62,985 nt of DNA from Clostridia bacterium (GCA_902812385.1 CADDZD010000006.1:1-62985); one strand, 5' to 3'; shown: positions 17,860 to 25,812, numbered from the stretch's first letter. Translations and numbers: made by a program. Notes: generated from the sequence alone by a model not told the origin.

Positions 17860-17934
17860 GGGCGCGTAGCTCAGTGGGAGAGCACCTCCTTGACGCGGAG
17901 GGGGTCATAGGTTCAATCCCTATCGCGCCCACCA
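17860..17934 (+). tRNA. tRNA-Val (GAC)
   Basis: Acceptor GGGCGCG/CGCGCCC, anticodon stem CCTCC/GGAGG with loop TTGACGC (GAC), T-loop GTTCAAT, CCA encoded. It lies 183 bp before the prophage duplication and is not the attachment site: no tRNA sequence is repeated at the right prophage end. Confidence 0.94.
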
Positions 17935-17946
17935 TTTATTTTTTGA

Positions 17947-17967
17947 AAGCCTTGTGTGACAAGGCTT
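17947..17967. other. Hairpin after tRNA-Val
   Basis: Perfect AAGCCTTG/CAAGGCTT stem with a 5-base loop, 13 bases after the tRNA. The following sequence is not T-rich, so it may be a processing or weak termination signal. Confidence 0.45.
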
Positions 17968-18089
17968 ATAGCCTCTAAAACTAAAGCCCAGGCCGATAAC
18001 CAACGTCCGTAAAAACCCGTAAAATTCCGCAATGTATCCTTAGAACTTAGATGAAATCTTGGATGGATAGCATAAAATAGAAAGCACCT

Positions 18090-18113
18090 GCAGGCGATGA
18101 ACCTGCTGTTTTT
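18090..18113 (+). terminator. Host terminator just outside the prophage
   Basis: GCAGG (18090-18094) / CCTGC (18102-18106) followed by TGTTTTTA. It lies directly before the target duplication AGCAT. Confidence 0.55.
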
Positions 18114-18117
18114 ATAG

Positions 18118-18122
18118 AGCAT
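18118..18122 (+). repeat. Target-site duplication AGCAT, left copy
   Basis: AGCAT directly precedes the TG left terminus of the prophage and recurs at 53802-53806 directly after its CA right terminus. Mu-type transposition makes 5-bp duplications. Confidence 0.88.
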
Positions 18123-18128
18123 TGTCAT

Positions 18129-18147
18129 TTCTCACTCACGACTAGAG
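18129..18147 (+). promoter_or_regulatory. Putative MuA transposase site L1
   Basis: TTCTCACTCACGACTAGAG starts six bases from the left terminus. Its first seven bases are identical to the right-end site R1 read inward from the other end, which also starts six bases from its terminus. Confidence 0.72.
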
Positions 18148-18253
18148 AGGGGTATGCAGAGAAAGAAGTGTGGGAAAAGGCGGGACAAGGCGGGAAACCT
18201 TGAGACAGAAGGGTTTTAGGAGAGACGAGGTAGGCGACAGCGACCCCGTCTTT

Positions 18254-18272
18254 TTCTCATGGATCGTGAGAA
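18254..18272. promoter_or_regulatory. Putative MuA transposase site L2
   Basis: TTCTCATGGATCGTGAGAA. It matches right-end site R2 at 15 of 19 positions and fits the consensus TTCTCACGNNNNATGMGAA on the opposite strand. It is nearly palindromic. Confidence 0.68.
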
Positions 18273-18286
18273 AATGAGGTTTAGGG

Positions 18287-18413
18287 GCGTTAAGAACGCG
18301 GGCGGTCGGGTTATTAACGCAGGTGTTAACGGCGGCGTTAATGGCGTTAAAGCCAGACGTGGCGCTGGTTTGCGGGTATTTTATACGGCGGCCTGCACGG
18401 AGGGGCGTTAACG
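18287..18413. repeat. Left cluster of GCGTTAA/TTAACGC heptamers
   Basis: GCGTTAA at 18287, 18335, 18344 and 18405, TTAACGC at 18314 and TTAACGG at 18326. Three neighbours start nine bases apart (18326, 18335, 18344). Mixed orientation distinguishes this cluster from the same-strand arrays elsewhere. Confidence 0.6.
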
Positions 18414-18672
18414 GGAATTTGACAACCTGAAGCAGTACCGTAAGGGGGTATATAAAAATTGGCGTCAGGCCAAACGGGACAAGGCTTTAAGGGCAATTTG
18501 GAAGGTGTTGGAATTTGACAACCAAAAGGCGGCATGAAGGGGCTAAATTTGCATAAATTTGCAGTAAGTATGTATAGATATACACAACAAAAGGCAGAAA
18601 GGATGGCTGGAGAGAAAACTGGTAATGGAAATGGGTGATTGGGGGCCGGTAAGCGGTGGTCTTAAGGGTAAG

Positions 18673-18701
18673 TTAACACCGGGTTAACGGAAGATTAACG
18701 C
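18673..18701 (+). repeat. Phased TTAACNN trio
   Basis: TTAACAC (18673), TTAACGG (18684) and TTAACGC (18695), spaced exactly 11 and 11 bases, one helical turn each. Non-coding, between the left end and the lipoprotein relic. Confidence 0.65.
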
Positions 18702-18751
18702 CCTCCCGGAAGGGTTTTAATGAGCCGGGAGGGCGCGGAAAAGGGGTGTCG

Positions 18752-19271
18752 TTATTTATGCCGCTCCAGAAACTCTTTGACCTGTGAAGTGTAGTTCACG
18801 AACTCGGACTTGAAATAGCCTGGATCCGCTGGTGAGCCAGTTAGGTAATTTGTGTACTCCTGCCACAGAATGTAAAGGGCTGCGGCCGCGCCAACTAGAG
18901 CATTACCCTGAGCGAATTATGTCTGTCTGCCCTTGGGCGGGATCGTAGGATACTTTCATTTTATCGAATAAAGACTGTCTATCACGGTTCCATTTGGCGG
19001 ACCATTGACGCCAGGAGGTTTCGTCCATATTAGATTTGTACGCTTGCTCCAATTGTTTATAGAGATTTTGCAATGAATCTAGATCGGCGGATAGCTGTTC
19101 TATCGTGGGCGCAGGGTGGGCTGCGGACTGAGAAGCTGCAGGTTGAGCGGTTTCAATTTGCGCAACCGGTTTCGTATTTTGTGGTTCTGTCTGTGGTGAT
19201 TTTTGACCACACCCAGTGGCTATTAAACCAAGAGTGGTGATTGCAGCGAGCAGAAAAGTCCACCTTCGCAT
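18752..19271 (-). pseudogene. Prophage lipoprotein gene, apparently frameshifted
   Basis: The first frame encodes 122 residues: signal peptide with lipobox LIATGC, then a Pro/Gln/Ala-rich linker and a helical segment (IEQLSADLDSLQNLYKQLEQ). It stops at 18903. A second frame continues without a gap for about 50 coherent residues (NALVGAAAALYILWQEYTNYL...VKEFLERHK) to a stop at 18752. A one-base change near 18905-18920 would join them. It lies near the left prophage end on the minus strand, where transposable phages often carry cargo. It could also be a real short lipoprotein. Confidence 0.55.
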
Positions 19272-19363
19272 GGCCTTAACTCCTTTCTAAAGATGGATGG
19301 CAGGGCCAATCGTAACCAGCCCTGCAATGGGGACATTGGACTAAAGTTTGTCCTGCAAGGGTC

Positions 19364-20233
19364 TTAGAAAAAGCCGTTTGCCTGTTGGAGGCGCGGGCTT
19401 TCTGGATCCTTTTCTTTAGGTTCTTTAGGCTGGGCGGAAGGGCCTGACTTGCCAGGAGCCACTTTCTGGCCGTAGTAGTAAGTGGCTCGGGCAAGGAGGT
19501 CTTTACGCTGCTCCTCTGTTAACTCCGACCAGTAACAGAGGAGCTTTTTTGTTTCTTCGGGGAGGTCGCTGGTGGCGGCCTCCTCCTTGTTTTTCGCGCG
19601 GTTCACACGCCCCATGCTCTGGATCAGGCTTTCCACGGCCGGCGGGGGCAGGCCGGAAAGTTCCGCAACCCGGCGTATGAAGCGCTCAGGCGACATCTCC
19701 CCTTTCAGATAGGATTCCAGTTCTTCTTTTTCCAGGGCGGCCACGGCGGCCATGACGCGGGCGGCGTCGGGCTCCCTGGCGCGCTTTACCGGTTGCGGCG
19801 GGCCAGGGCCTTCGCCGGTGACCAGCCACTCGACGGTGGTGCCCAGGGCGCGGGCCAGCCGGCAGAGGGTTACGGCGTCCGGAAGGCGGCCGGCGAGGGC
19901 GGATTCAACCACGGCCTGGTCAACCTCGGCGAGTTCGGCCAACCCGGTAGGGTCCAGGCTGGCTTCCTTGAGGCTATCGGCGAAGCGGCGGGCAAAACCC
20001 GGTTCCCCCTCCCTCTCTTCGGTCGGTGCGCCGGTCACAAGCCATTCCGGATCGACGTTCAGCAGTGAAGCTAGCTTTACAAGGGTTTCGCCTTTTGGCT
20101 GCGTGACTCCCCGGACATAATTGGTCATCGTATTCTTGCTGATACCAATAATTTGGGACACACGGCGCTGAGTTAATCCGGCCTTTTTTATTGCTTCTCG
20201 TAGCCGTTCCCCAAACCGTTCATTGTTTTCCAT
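19364..20233 (-). CDS. Double-XRE phage repressor
   Basis: 289 residues with two XRE-type helix-turn-helix domains: one at ~5-60 (LTQRRVSQIIGISKNTMTNYVRG) and a second, more divergent, at ~75-135. A C-terminal helical region ends in a Lys/Pro/Glu-rich tail. It faces the early operon and is the expected lysogeny repressor. I see no LexA-like peptidase domain, so induction would need another route. Start at ATG 20233 is chosen from the HTH boundary; the ribosome site there is weak, and an in-frame GTG at 20248 preceded by GGAAGGGG is an alternative. Confidence 0.82.
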   Translation of the reverse strand: MENNERFGERLREAIKKAGLTQRRVSQIIGISKNTMTNYVRGVTQPKGETLVKLASLLNVDPEWLVTGAPTEEREGEPGFARRFADSLKEASLDPTGLAELAEVDQAVVESALAGRLPDAVTLCRLARALGTTVEWLVTGEGPGPPQPVKRAREPDAARVMAAVAALEKEELESYLKGEMSPERFIRRVAELSGLPPPAVESLIQSMGRVNRAKNKEEAATSDLPEETKKLLCYWSELTEEQRKDLLARATYYYGQKVAPGKSGPSAQPKEPKEKDPESPRLQQANGFF

Positions 20234-20284
20234 TATCCCACTTAGCACCCCCTTCCAATTAGTTTTCCCAAAAACTTGTGAACT

Positions 20285-20342
20285 AATACTTGACCTTGTC
20301 CCAAGTATTTGGTATCCTTTATGGTAGGGCAACTTATTGCCC
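20285..20342. promoter_or_regulatory. Early promoter with two candidate operators
   Basis: Rightward promoter TTGACC (20290-20295), 17-base spacer, TATCCT (20313-20318). Inverted repeat AATACTTG/CAAGTATT (20285-20292 / 20302-20309) overlaps its -35 and spacer. A second inverted repeat, GGGCAA/TTGCCC (20327-20332 / 20337-20342), lies just downstream of the -10. Both fit repressor or Ner-like binding sites between the divergent repressor and early genes. Confidence 0.6.
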
Positions 20343-20432
20343 ATACCAATTACATATTAGCACGTCACAAGTTCTTTAGACAAGGAGAACCATCAGAGCC
20401 ATTACGACAAGAAATGGAAAGGAGGTGCAGCG

Positions 20433-20636
20433 GTGAAGAAGCGACCGAAATACCTGTGGGGCCTGCGGCGCAGGGGCTACAACTGGGAAGTGATCGACTA
20501 CGAGGGGCATGTATGGAGGCGGAGCAGCCTGGAAGAGGCCATCGAGTACGCCCGCAGCTTCGGGGCGGACCTGGAGCTGGAAGACGGGCGCATCATTCAG
20601 ACGTTGGATGGCCAGGTCCTGAAGTTACTGGCGTAA
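20433..20636 (+). CDS. Small hypothetical early protein
   Basis: 67 residues, basic N-terminus and aromatic-rich (KKRPKYLWGLRRRGYNWEVIDYEGHVWRRSSLEEAIEYARSF). First gene of the early operon, starting at GTG 20433 after AAAGGAGGTG. Size, charge and position would suit a DNA-binding or host-modulating early protein, but no family is recognised. Confidence 0.7.
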   Translation: MKKRPKYLWGLRRRGYNWEVIDYEGHVWRRSSLEEAIEYARSFGADLELEDGRIIQTLDGQVLKLLA

Positions 20637-20662
20637 TCAATAAAATCAGGAGGAAATTTGGT

Positions 20663-21241
20663 TTGGGGAAACAGGAGCGTGAGAGGCAACTGAAGATCTA
20701 TGTGGCGTCATCGTGGCGGAATTCCCGCCAGCAGGAAGTCGTGCAACTGCTTCGGGACCATGGTTACCAGGTTTACGACTTCAAGAACCCGATGCCGGGC
20801 AACCATGGTTTCCACTGGTCCGAGATCAGCCCGGAGTGGAAGAATTGGGGAGCGGCGGAGTTCCGGGAAGCCCTGGGGCACCCGGTGGCCGAGATGGGTT
20901 TCGCTCTAGACATGGCGGCCTTGCGGGAATGTGACGTGTGCGTGCTGGTCCTGCCCTGCGGCAGGAGCGCTCACCTGGAAGCGGGATACGCCCTGGGCGC
21001 GGGCAAGCCTACCATCATCCTGTTGTCCGGCCGGGATGAGCCGGAACTGATGTACAAGATGACACCATACATCTGCACCAGCCAGGAAGAGGTCCTGAGC
21101 TGCCTGGAGCAAATGCGAGGCTGTATACCCAGTTCAGGGAGGTGGACAAATGGGCGTGCTGCCTGTGGCAGAAGTGAAACACCTGCCCCGGCGCGTCAAG
21201 CGTCAAATGTGGAAGGGTTGGTGGAAACACCGGAGGGATGA
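20663..21241 (+). CDS. Nucleoside 2-deoxyribosyltransferase-like protein
   Basis: 192 residues. The N-terminal ~150 resemble the nucleoside deoxyribosyltransferase/DUF4406 fold: LKIYVASSWRN at the start, FHWSEI in the middle and VCVLVLPCGRSAHLEAGYALGAGKPTIIL toward the end. Such proteins bind and cleave N-glycosidic bonds of nucleosides; a phage role in nucleotide modification is only a guess. Start TTG 20663 follows AGGAGG by eight bases. The last ~35 residues are low in conserved features and overlap the next small gene, so the true end may be earlier in evolutionary terms. Confidence 0.72.
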   Translation: MGKQERERQLKIYVASSWRNSRQQEVVQLLRDHGYQVYDFKNPMPGNHGFHWSEISPEWKNWGAAEFREALGHPVAEMGFALDMAALRECDVCVLVLPCGRSAHLEAGYALGAGKPTIILLSGRDEPELMYKMTPYICTSQEEVLSCLEQMRGCIPSSGRWTNGRAACGRSETPAPARQASNVEGLVETPEG

Positions 21242-21317
21242 AATCGAAGGCATAAACCGGGCCGAGCAGCGGCGCAATTGGCGCGAGCTATGGGGACTGC
21301 TGAGGACACCTAATTAA
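21150..21317 (+). CDS. Small basic hypothetical protein
   Basis: 55 residues, very rich in Arg, Lys and Trp (MWKGWWKHRRDEIEGINRAEQRRNW). Strong ribosome site GGGAGGTGG just before ATG 21150. It overlaps the previous gene by 92 bases in another frame. The strong start signal and the early-operon position support it; the long overlap counts against it. Confidence 0.45.
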   Translation: MGVLPVAEVKHLPRRVKRQMWKGWWKHRRDEIEGINRAEQRRNWRELWGLLRTPN

Positions 21318-21348
21318 GGCAAGCATAGCCAATACGGGAGGTGGTTGC

Positions 21349-21558
21349 ATGAAGCGGCTAACCAGGCTGGGGGTTGAAGTGAAGAGGTGGCTTTTGGACC
21401 ACCGCATGACGCAGCGGGAGCTGGCGGCCCGGCTGGGCGTCAGCGAACAGTACTTATCTAAAATCCTGTACGGCCAGAAGCCGGTGGGCAAGTACCTCCC
21501 GGCGCTGGCGGAAACGTTGGGCATGGGCGTGGACGAGCTGAAGGAACTGGCGGCGTGA
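21349..21558 (+). CDS. Ner/Cro-like HTH regulator
   Basis: 69 residues, nearly all one XRE-type helix-turn-helix (MTQRELAARLGVSEQYLSKILYGQ). Its place directly before the transposase matches Ner of phage Mu, which tunes early transcription. GGAGGTGG precedes the ATG. Confidence 0.82.
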   Translation: MKRLTRLGVEVKRWLLDHRMTQRELAARLGVSEQYLSKILYGQKPVGKYLPALAETLGMGVDELKELAA

Positions 21559-21627
21559 AGGCCGGTGATACGGCCATCACGCCTGGCGGCGAAAGCCACG
21601 CGACGGTAGCATGAGGGGGTTTCCAGG

Positions 21628-23463
21628 GTGGAAGTCAGGTTGACAGTGGCTGAGGCGGCCGACCTGATGGGGGTCAGCCGCCAGGCGGTGCTTAAAGCAA
21701 TAAAGGCGTTCAACCCGGTAAGGGACGGCAATCAATGGCTGATCCCTCTTTCCGCCCTGCCCGCCCATGCCCAAAACCGTTACTTCGAGCAGCAGAGAAT
21801 GGAACAGGTGCAAAAGGCCGCCGACGGCACCAACCTGGCGGAGATCATCGAAGCCGAGGGCCAGGAGATCGTCACCGAAGCCCTGCGGCGGGAGGTGTTC
21901 GTCCGCCAGGCACTGGAGTATACCGGCGAGGACGTGACAATGCAGCGGCAGAGCCTGGCCAGGATGGCCGGGGTCAGCCTGGCCACGCTGTACCGCTGGA
22001 TTGCATCTTACCAGGAAAGGGGGTTTATGGGCATATTGGACGGACTGCGCAAGACCAGGGAAAGCGAGGGATACGGCAGCAAGTCCTTTGACCCCGAGGC
22101 CCTGGAATTTGCCAAGAAGCTCTACCTCACATCATTAAAGCCGACCCTGGCCTGGGTTTACGAGCGGGTGCAGGAGCGGGCCGAACAAGAGGGCTGGAAG
22201 GTGGGCAGCTACCAGAGCTTCTGCCGGGCGATCAAGGACATGGTCCGCTACGCGGAAGAGGTCATGGGCCGCGAGGGCGTGGAGGCTTACCGGAAGAAGG
22301 TCATGCCCAAGGTAATCAGGCGCAAGCCGCGCTTGGTCAATCAGGTCTGGGTGGGCGACCACCACCAGTTGGACTTCTTTATCGAGCACAAAGGGAAGCT
22401 GGTGCGCCCCTGGCTGACGGCCTGGCTGGACATGACTACGGCGGCCTTTGTGGGCTGGTGCATCTGCCTGCAGCCGTCTAGCGACACCATCGCCTTGGCT
22501 TTCCGCCACGGCGTGCTGCCCAAGGCGGAACCAGATAACCCGCTGTGCGGCCTACCGATGGAAGCCTACATCGACAACGGCAAGGACTACCGGAGCGACC
22601 GGCTGGACGCCGTCTTCAAAGCCCTGCGCATAGACGTAACCTACTGCGAAGAATACAGCCCGTGGTCCAAACCGGTGGAAAGAGCCTTCGGCACGGTGGC
22701 TGACCGCTTCAGCCGCTACGCCCCCGGCTACATCGGCAATTCGCCCCAGAACAAGCCGGAAAAGGCCTTCGAGAAGGCCCAGAAGCTGCAAAAAGAAGGC
22801 AAGCTGTGGACCTTGGAGCAGACCATACAGCAGTTCGCCTATTGGCTGGTGTCCGACTACCACACCCGCATCCACTCCGGGATCAAGACCACCCCATACG
22901 ACGCCTTCAGGAAAAAGCCCAAAGCGCGTCTTGACATGCCCGACCCGAGGGCGCTGGACATCCTGCTGATGCGCGCGGACACCAGGAAGGTGTTCGACGA
23001 GGGCATCAAGATGCAGAACTTCTGGTATGCTTCGCCGGAGCTGTGGAAGCTGGTGGGCGAAACGGTGACGGTTTATTACGACCCGTACCGCCTGGGCGAG
23101 TTGGTGGTTTACCACAAGGGCAAATTCGCCTGCCTGGCCTACAACCGGGAGCTTATGGAAATGGGAGCCACCCAGGACGACCTCAAAGAGTTCCTGGCCA
23201 TGCGCCGGCGCGCTCAGAAGGAGCTGGAGCGCCAGATCAAAGAGAACAACAAGACCCTGGAAGAAGTGGTCGAGGAGCGGCGCAGGGCCGGGGCCAGGGC
23301 GGGGACGACGGCCGTCCGAGCAGACAAGCCCCAGGTGGCTACTCTCACCGGCCACGAGGCGGCCGGAAAAGCGCGGGCCGAGGCCTCCATCCCGGCCAAG
23401 GCCGGCAAGCGGGCCAAGAGGAATCTGGCGGACGAGTACATCAAGGCGCTGGCCGAGGGCTAG
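21628..23463 (+). CDS. MuA-type DDE transposase
   Basis: 611 residues. An N-terminal HTH (LTVAEAADLMGVSRQAVLKAI), a second DNA-binding region (~110-200), then the RNase H-like core with the DDE residues in GDHHQLDFF (~243), YIDNGKDY (~315) and KPVERAFGT (~351). A Mu-type C-terminal beta-barrel follows and the tail is a charged helix likely to contact the MuB-like ATPase. It cuts and joins the prophage ends. Start GTG 21628. The 19-bp sites at both prophage ends are its expected targets. Confidence 0.93.
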   Translation: MEVRLTVAEAADLMGVSRQAVLKAIKAFNPVRDGNQWLIPLSALPAHAQNRYFEQQRMEQVQKAADGTNLAEIIEAEGQEIVTEALRREVFVRQALEYTGEDVTMQRQSLARMAGVSLATLYRWIASYQERGFMGILDGLRKTRESEGYGSKSFDPEALEFAKKLYLTSLKPTLAWVYERVQERAEQEGWKVGSYQSFCRAIKDMVRYAEEVMGREGVEAYRKKVMPKVIRRKPRLVNQVWVGDHHQLDFFIEHKGKLVRPWLTAWLDMTTAAFVGWCICLQPSSDTIALAFRHGVLPKAEPDNPLCGLPMEAYIDNGKDYRSDRLDAVFKALRIDVTYCEEYSPWSKPVERAFGTVADRFSRYAPGYIGNSPQNKPEKAFEKAQKLQKEGKLWTLEQTIQQFAYWLVSDYHTRIHSGIKTTPYDAFRKKPKARLDMPDPRALDILLMRADTRKVFDEGIKMQNFWYASPELWKLVGETVTVYYDPYRLGELVVYHKGKFACLAYNRELMEMGATQDDLKEFLAMRRRAQKELERQIKENNKTLEEVVEERRRAGARAGTTAVRADKPQVATLTGHEAAGKARAEASIPAKAGKRAKRNLADEYIKALAEG

Positions 23464-23503
23464 GGCCTGAAATTCAAAACCCAAAGAAAAGGAGGAATGG
23501 AAG

Positions 23504-24487
23504 ATGTCTCTGGCGTTGGTGGGCAAAAAAGAGGCTGCTGTTGACCAGGACCAAGCGCGGGAATGGCTGCGCTACATGACCGAGGAAAGGGGCGTCACGA
23601 AGGAGGAGATCGCCCGGCAGATCGGCGTTTCCAGGCCGCTGGTGTCCAGGTTCGCATCCGGGCTGGATTCCGAGCAGGTGGCGGCCAAGCTCCTGGAGCT
23701 GAAGGCGGCCGTGGAGGCGGCCGAACAGGCGCAGGCTTCCGGGGAGGCAGCGGCGGCTCAGGAGTACCGGACCACGGTGGACTTTATGATGACCGAGGAC
23801 GCCAAACGGGTGATCGGAGTCTGCAAGGCCTGCGCCAAGGAGCGCGCCATGGGCGTGATCCTGGGGGCTCCCGGAAGCGGTAAAACCACGGCCCTGAACG
23901 AGTACCTAAAGCAGGACCCGCGCGCCATCCTGATCACCGCCGACGTGCTGATGACCAGCAAGCAACTGGTGGAAGAGATCGCCCAGGCCGTGGGGGTCGA
24001 ACTGGGCGGGGGATTGAGGGACATCATGCAGCGGGTGGTGGCGGCCCTGCGGGCCGAGCCCCGGCTGATTATCGTGGATGAGGCCGACATGCTGGTGTCG
24101 TCATCATCCCGGACGGTACGCAAGCTGGAAATCCTGCGCATGCTTTACGACCAGGGGAAGACCGGCGTGGTGGTCTGCGGCCTGCCGCGCTTACGGGCCT
24201 GGCTTACCAGGGGACCTTCCCTGCGGGAGAACCTGGCCCAGCTCTACAGCCGGGTGAGCTTCCTGCGGGAGCTGCAGGGGGTGACTAAGGACGAGATGCA
24301 GGCCATCCTGGCCCAGTTCAACATGACACCGGCGGCCAGGGAGTACCTGCTGGCCAGGGGCGCGGCCAGGGAGGCCGGCGGGATGCGCCGGTTAACGACG
24401 ATCTTGAGGCGCGCCCTGGACATCGCGGACGGTGGGGTGATCAATGAAGCGATAGTCATGGCGGCCGAGGAGCTGACTCTGAAATGA
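23504..24487 (+). CDS. MuB-type transposition ATPase
   Basis: 327 residues: N-terminal HTH (VTKEEIARQIGVSRPLVSRFASG), AAA+ domain with Walker A GAPGSGKT (~120-127) and Walker B LIIVDEADML (~187-196), and a helical C-terminal domain. It binds target DNA and delivers it to the transposase. AGGAGG precedes the ATG. The stop overlaps the next start (ATGA). Confidence 0.92.
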   Translation: MSLALVGKKEAAVDQDQAREWLRYMTEERGVTKEEIARQIGVSRPLVSRFASGLDSEQVAAKLLELKAAVEAAEQAQASGEAAAAQEYRTTVDFMMTEDAKRVIGVCKACAKERAMGVILGAPGSGKTTALNEYLKQDPRAILITADVLMTSKQLVEEIAQAVGVELGGGLRDIMQRVVAALRAEPRLIIVDEADMLVSSSSRTVRKLEILRMLYDQGKTGVVVCGLPRLRAWLTRGPSLRENLAQLYSRVSFLRELQGVTKDEMQAILAQFNMTPAAREYLLARGAAREAGGMRRLTTILRRALDIADGGVINEAIVMAAEELTLK

Positions 24488-24858
24488 AACCCGCCCCGCT
24501 TCCCGCGCAGGGGCAGAAGGTCTGGCGTTACCTGAAGCTGAAGGCCGTGGGCCGCCGGAACGCCGTGCGGGCCAGGGATTTGGCCAGGGCGCTGGAGATG
24601 CCGGAGCGGACGGTCCGGGCCGCCATCCACGAGCTGCGATGCCTGGGGGTGCCGGTGGGTTCGGCGGTAGAGCCACCCACCGGGTTCTATATCCCGGCGG
24701 ACCGGGAGGAAGCGGACGCCTGTTCCCGTCACCTGTGGGCCAGGGTGCGCGAGATCGCCCAGGCGGCCAGGGCCTTCGACCGGGCGGCGGAAGAGCTGGG
24801 CTTAAACCGGGGGCAGGCGGAGCAGATCAGGCTGGTCTTTGGAGAGGAGGGAGAATGA
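24484..24858 (+). CDS. Winged-helix early protein
   Basis: 124 residues, with a predicted winged-helix segment (KLKAVGRRNAVRARDLARALEMPERTVRAAIHELRCLGVPVG...GFYIP) and a helical C-terminus. ATGA overlap with the MuB gene indicates translational coupling. A DNA-binding role is likely; the target is unknown. Confidence 0.72.
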   Translation: MKPAPLPAQGQKVWRYLKLKAVGRRNAVRARDLARALEMPERTVRAAIHELRCLGVPVGSAVEPPTGFYIPADREEADACSRHLWARVREIAQAARAFDRAAEELGLNRGQAEQIRLVFGEEGE

Positions 24859-25313
24859 TGGAAACCTATAAGCCCAGGCGCAGCGGCTACCCCCGCGACC
24901 TGCGGGAGGCCGGTCCATCGGGCGAGGTGAAAACCCACTGGCAGCCGGAAGCCTTCACCTGGTACGGCGAGGAGGCCCGCGTGAAGGGAAACGGCAACGA
25001 CCCCTTCGTCTATGTGGGCAAGTCTCATTTAAGGGTTTCCAGCGCTGCGGCCCTGGAGGCCGGCATGAAGGCCGGCGACCGGGTGCAGATCGGCATCAAC
25101 AAGCAATTTCTGGCCATTAAGAAAAGCGAAACTGGCATCCCGGCCAAGTCGGACAGGGGCAAGGCTTCCACTCATGGACTTCTTATTTCAGCGAGCAAGT
25201 TGATCAGAAAGCTGGCCGACGACGGCTGGCCCGTCCCCTGCCGCGTGGCCTGCGTGTTCGACCAGAAAAGTGGCATGCTGGTGGCCCGTAAACCAGGGGG
25301 GGCTTCATCATGA
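24855..25313 (+). CDS. Hypothetical early protein
   Basis: 152 residues with no family I recognise. The middle resembles a small beta-barrel (VYVGKSHLRVSSAAALEAGMKAGDRVQIGINKQFLAIKK) and the end carries a helix (LISASKLIRKLADDGWPVPCRV). Coupled to its neighbours by ATGA overlaps on both sides, with GGAGGGAG before the start. Confidence 0.65.
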   Translation: MMETYKPRRSGYPRDLREAGPSGEVKTHWQPEAFTWYGEEARVKGNGNDPFVYVGKSHLRVSSAAALEAGMKAGDRVQIGINKQFLAIKKSETGIPAKSDRGKASTHGLLISASKLIRKLADDGWPVPCRVACVFDQKSGMLVARKPGGASS

Positions 25314-25447
25314 TCTCTCCCTGGTGGCTAATAGCGGCCTTTATCATCGGGGGCTGGGTGGGCTTCTTTACGGCGGCCTGGCTTTCGGCGGCCGGGCGGA
25401 CCGACGAGGAAGCAGGTGCGCTGTACCGGCCGGAGGTGACCGACTGA
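25310..25447 (+). CDS. Small single-pass membrane protein
   Basis: 45 residues. One hydrophobic helix (WWLIAAFIIGGWVGFFTAAWL) near the N-terminus, then a short acidic tail. Start and stop both overlap neighbouring genes (ATGA and TGATG), a pattern typical of tightly packed phage operons. Function unknown; another tiny membrane protein is at 27235. Confidence 0.6.
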   Translation: MISPWWLIAAFIIGGWVGFFTAAWLSAAGRTDEEAGALYRPEVTD

Positions 25448-25812
25448 TGGAGCTGGCGGAACTGCGGCAGCGGTACACTCCGGCCCAACTCCGGGTGGTG
25501 GACCAATACTTCCATGTGCTGGCCGCCACCCGGAAAACCGGCAAGATCGCCCCGTCGGTACTGGCCAAGGAGATGGAATACTGGTCCAGGTTCCCGCCCG
25601 AGGTGGTGGTGGAGGCCTTGCAAATCCACATCCGAAAATACCCGGCCAAAAAGGAAGTCTACACCAGGGGCATCATGCGGGAGCTGGCGCGGGAAAGGGG
25701 TGAAGCGAGTGCAAAAGCTGGCGCAGGCCATCCAGAGCGTGGCGGCTATGGCCGGGGTCGGTACAGGGGCCACTACATCGACGGAAGCGACGAAAGCAAC
25801 ATGCCCTTTTAG
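25447..25812 (+). CDS. Hypothetical early protein preceding DnaC-like gene
   Basis: 121 residues. A helical domain (LRQRYTPAQLRVVDQYFHVLAATRKTGKIAPSVLAKEMEYWSRFPPEVVVEALQIHIRKYP) followed by a Gly/Arg-rich tail that overlaps the next gene by 104 bases. The helical part recalls replication loader/adapter proteins encoded before DnaC-like genes, but this is only positional. Confidence 0.6.
   Translation: MELAELRQRYTPAQLRVVDQYFHVLAATRKTGKIAPSVLAKEMEYWSRFPPEVVVEALQIHIRKYPAKKEVYTRGIMRELARERGEASAKAGAGHPERGGYGRGRYRGHYIDGSDESNMPF

Larger units (their letters stand above)
18123..18751. other. Prophage left-end control region
   Basis: No gene is convincing in this ~630-bp stretch. It holds the left terminus, two transposase-site-like 19-mers (18129, 18254), a cluster of TTAACGC-type heptamers (18287-18413), a phased heptamer trio (18673-18701) and a hairpin (GCCCTCCCGG 18700-18709 / CCGGGAGGGC 18725-18734) that may end the minus-strand lipoprotein transcript. 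Confidence 0.6.

Noticed and set aside
17860-17934. tRNA-Val as prophage attachment site
   Set aside because: No part of the tRNA is duplicated at the right end, no tyrosine or serine integrase is present, and transposase ends with a 5-bp duplication lie elsewhere.
17913-18128. Minus-strand frame spanning the tRNA end and prophage boundary
   Set aside because: It crosses the target duplication and a terminator hairpin and has no recognisable product.
19276-19494. Minus-strand frame with CPHCRAGYDWPCH zinc-like pattern
   Set aside because: Most of it overlaps the repressor C-terminus in another frame; only ~30 residues are free and there is no start signal.
22552-23526. Long minus-strand frame over the transposase (also 34940-36079 and 41977-43380)
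   Set aside because: GC-rich phage genes leave long open shadows on the opposite strand. Products are rich in His/Pro/Gly/Ser with no domains, while the plus-strand genes are certain.
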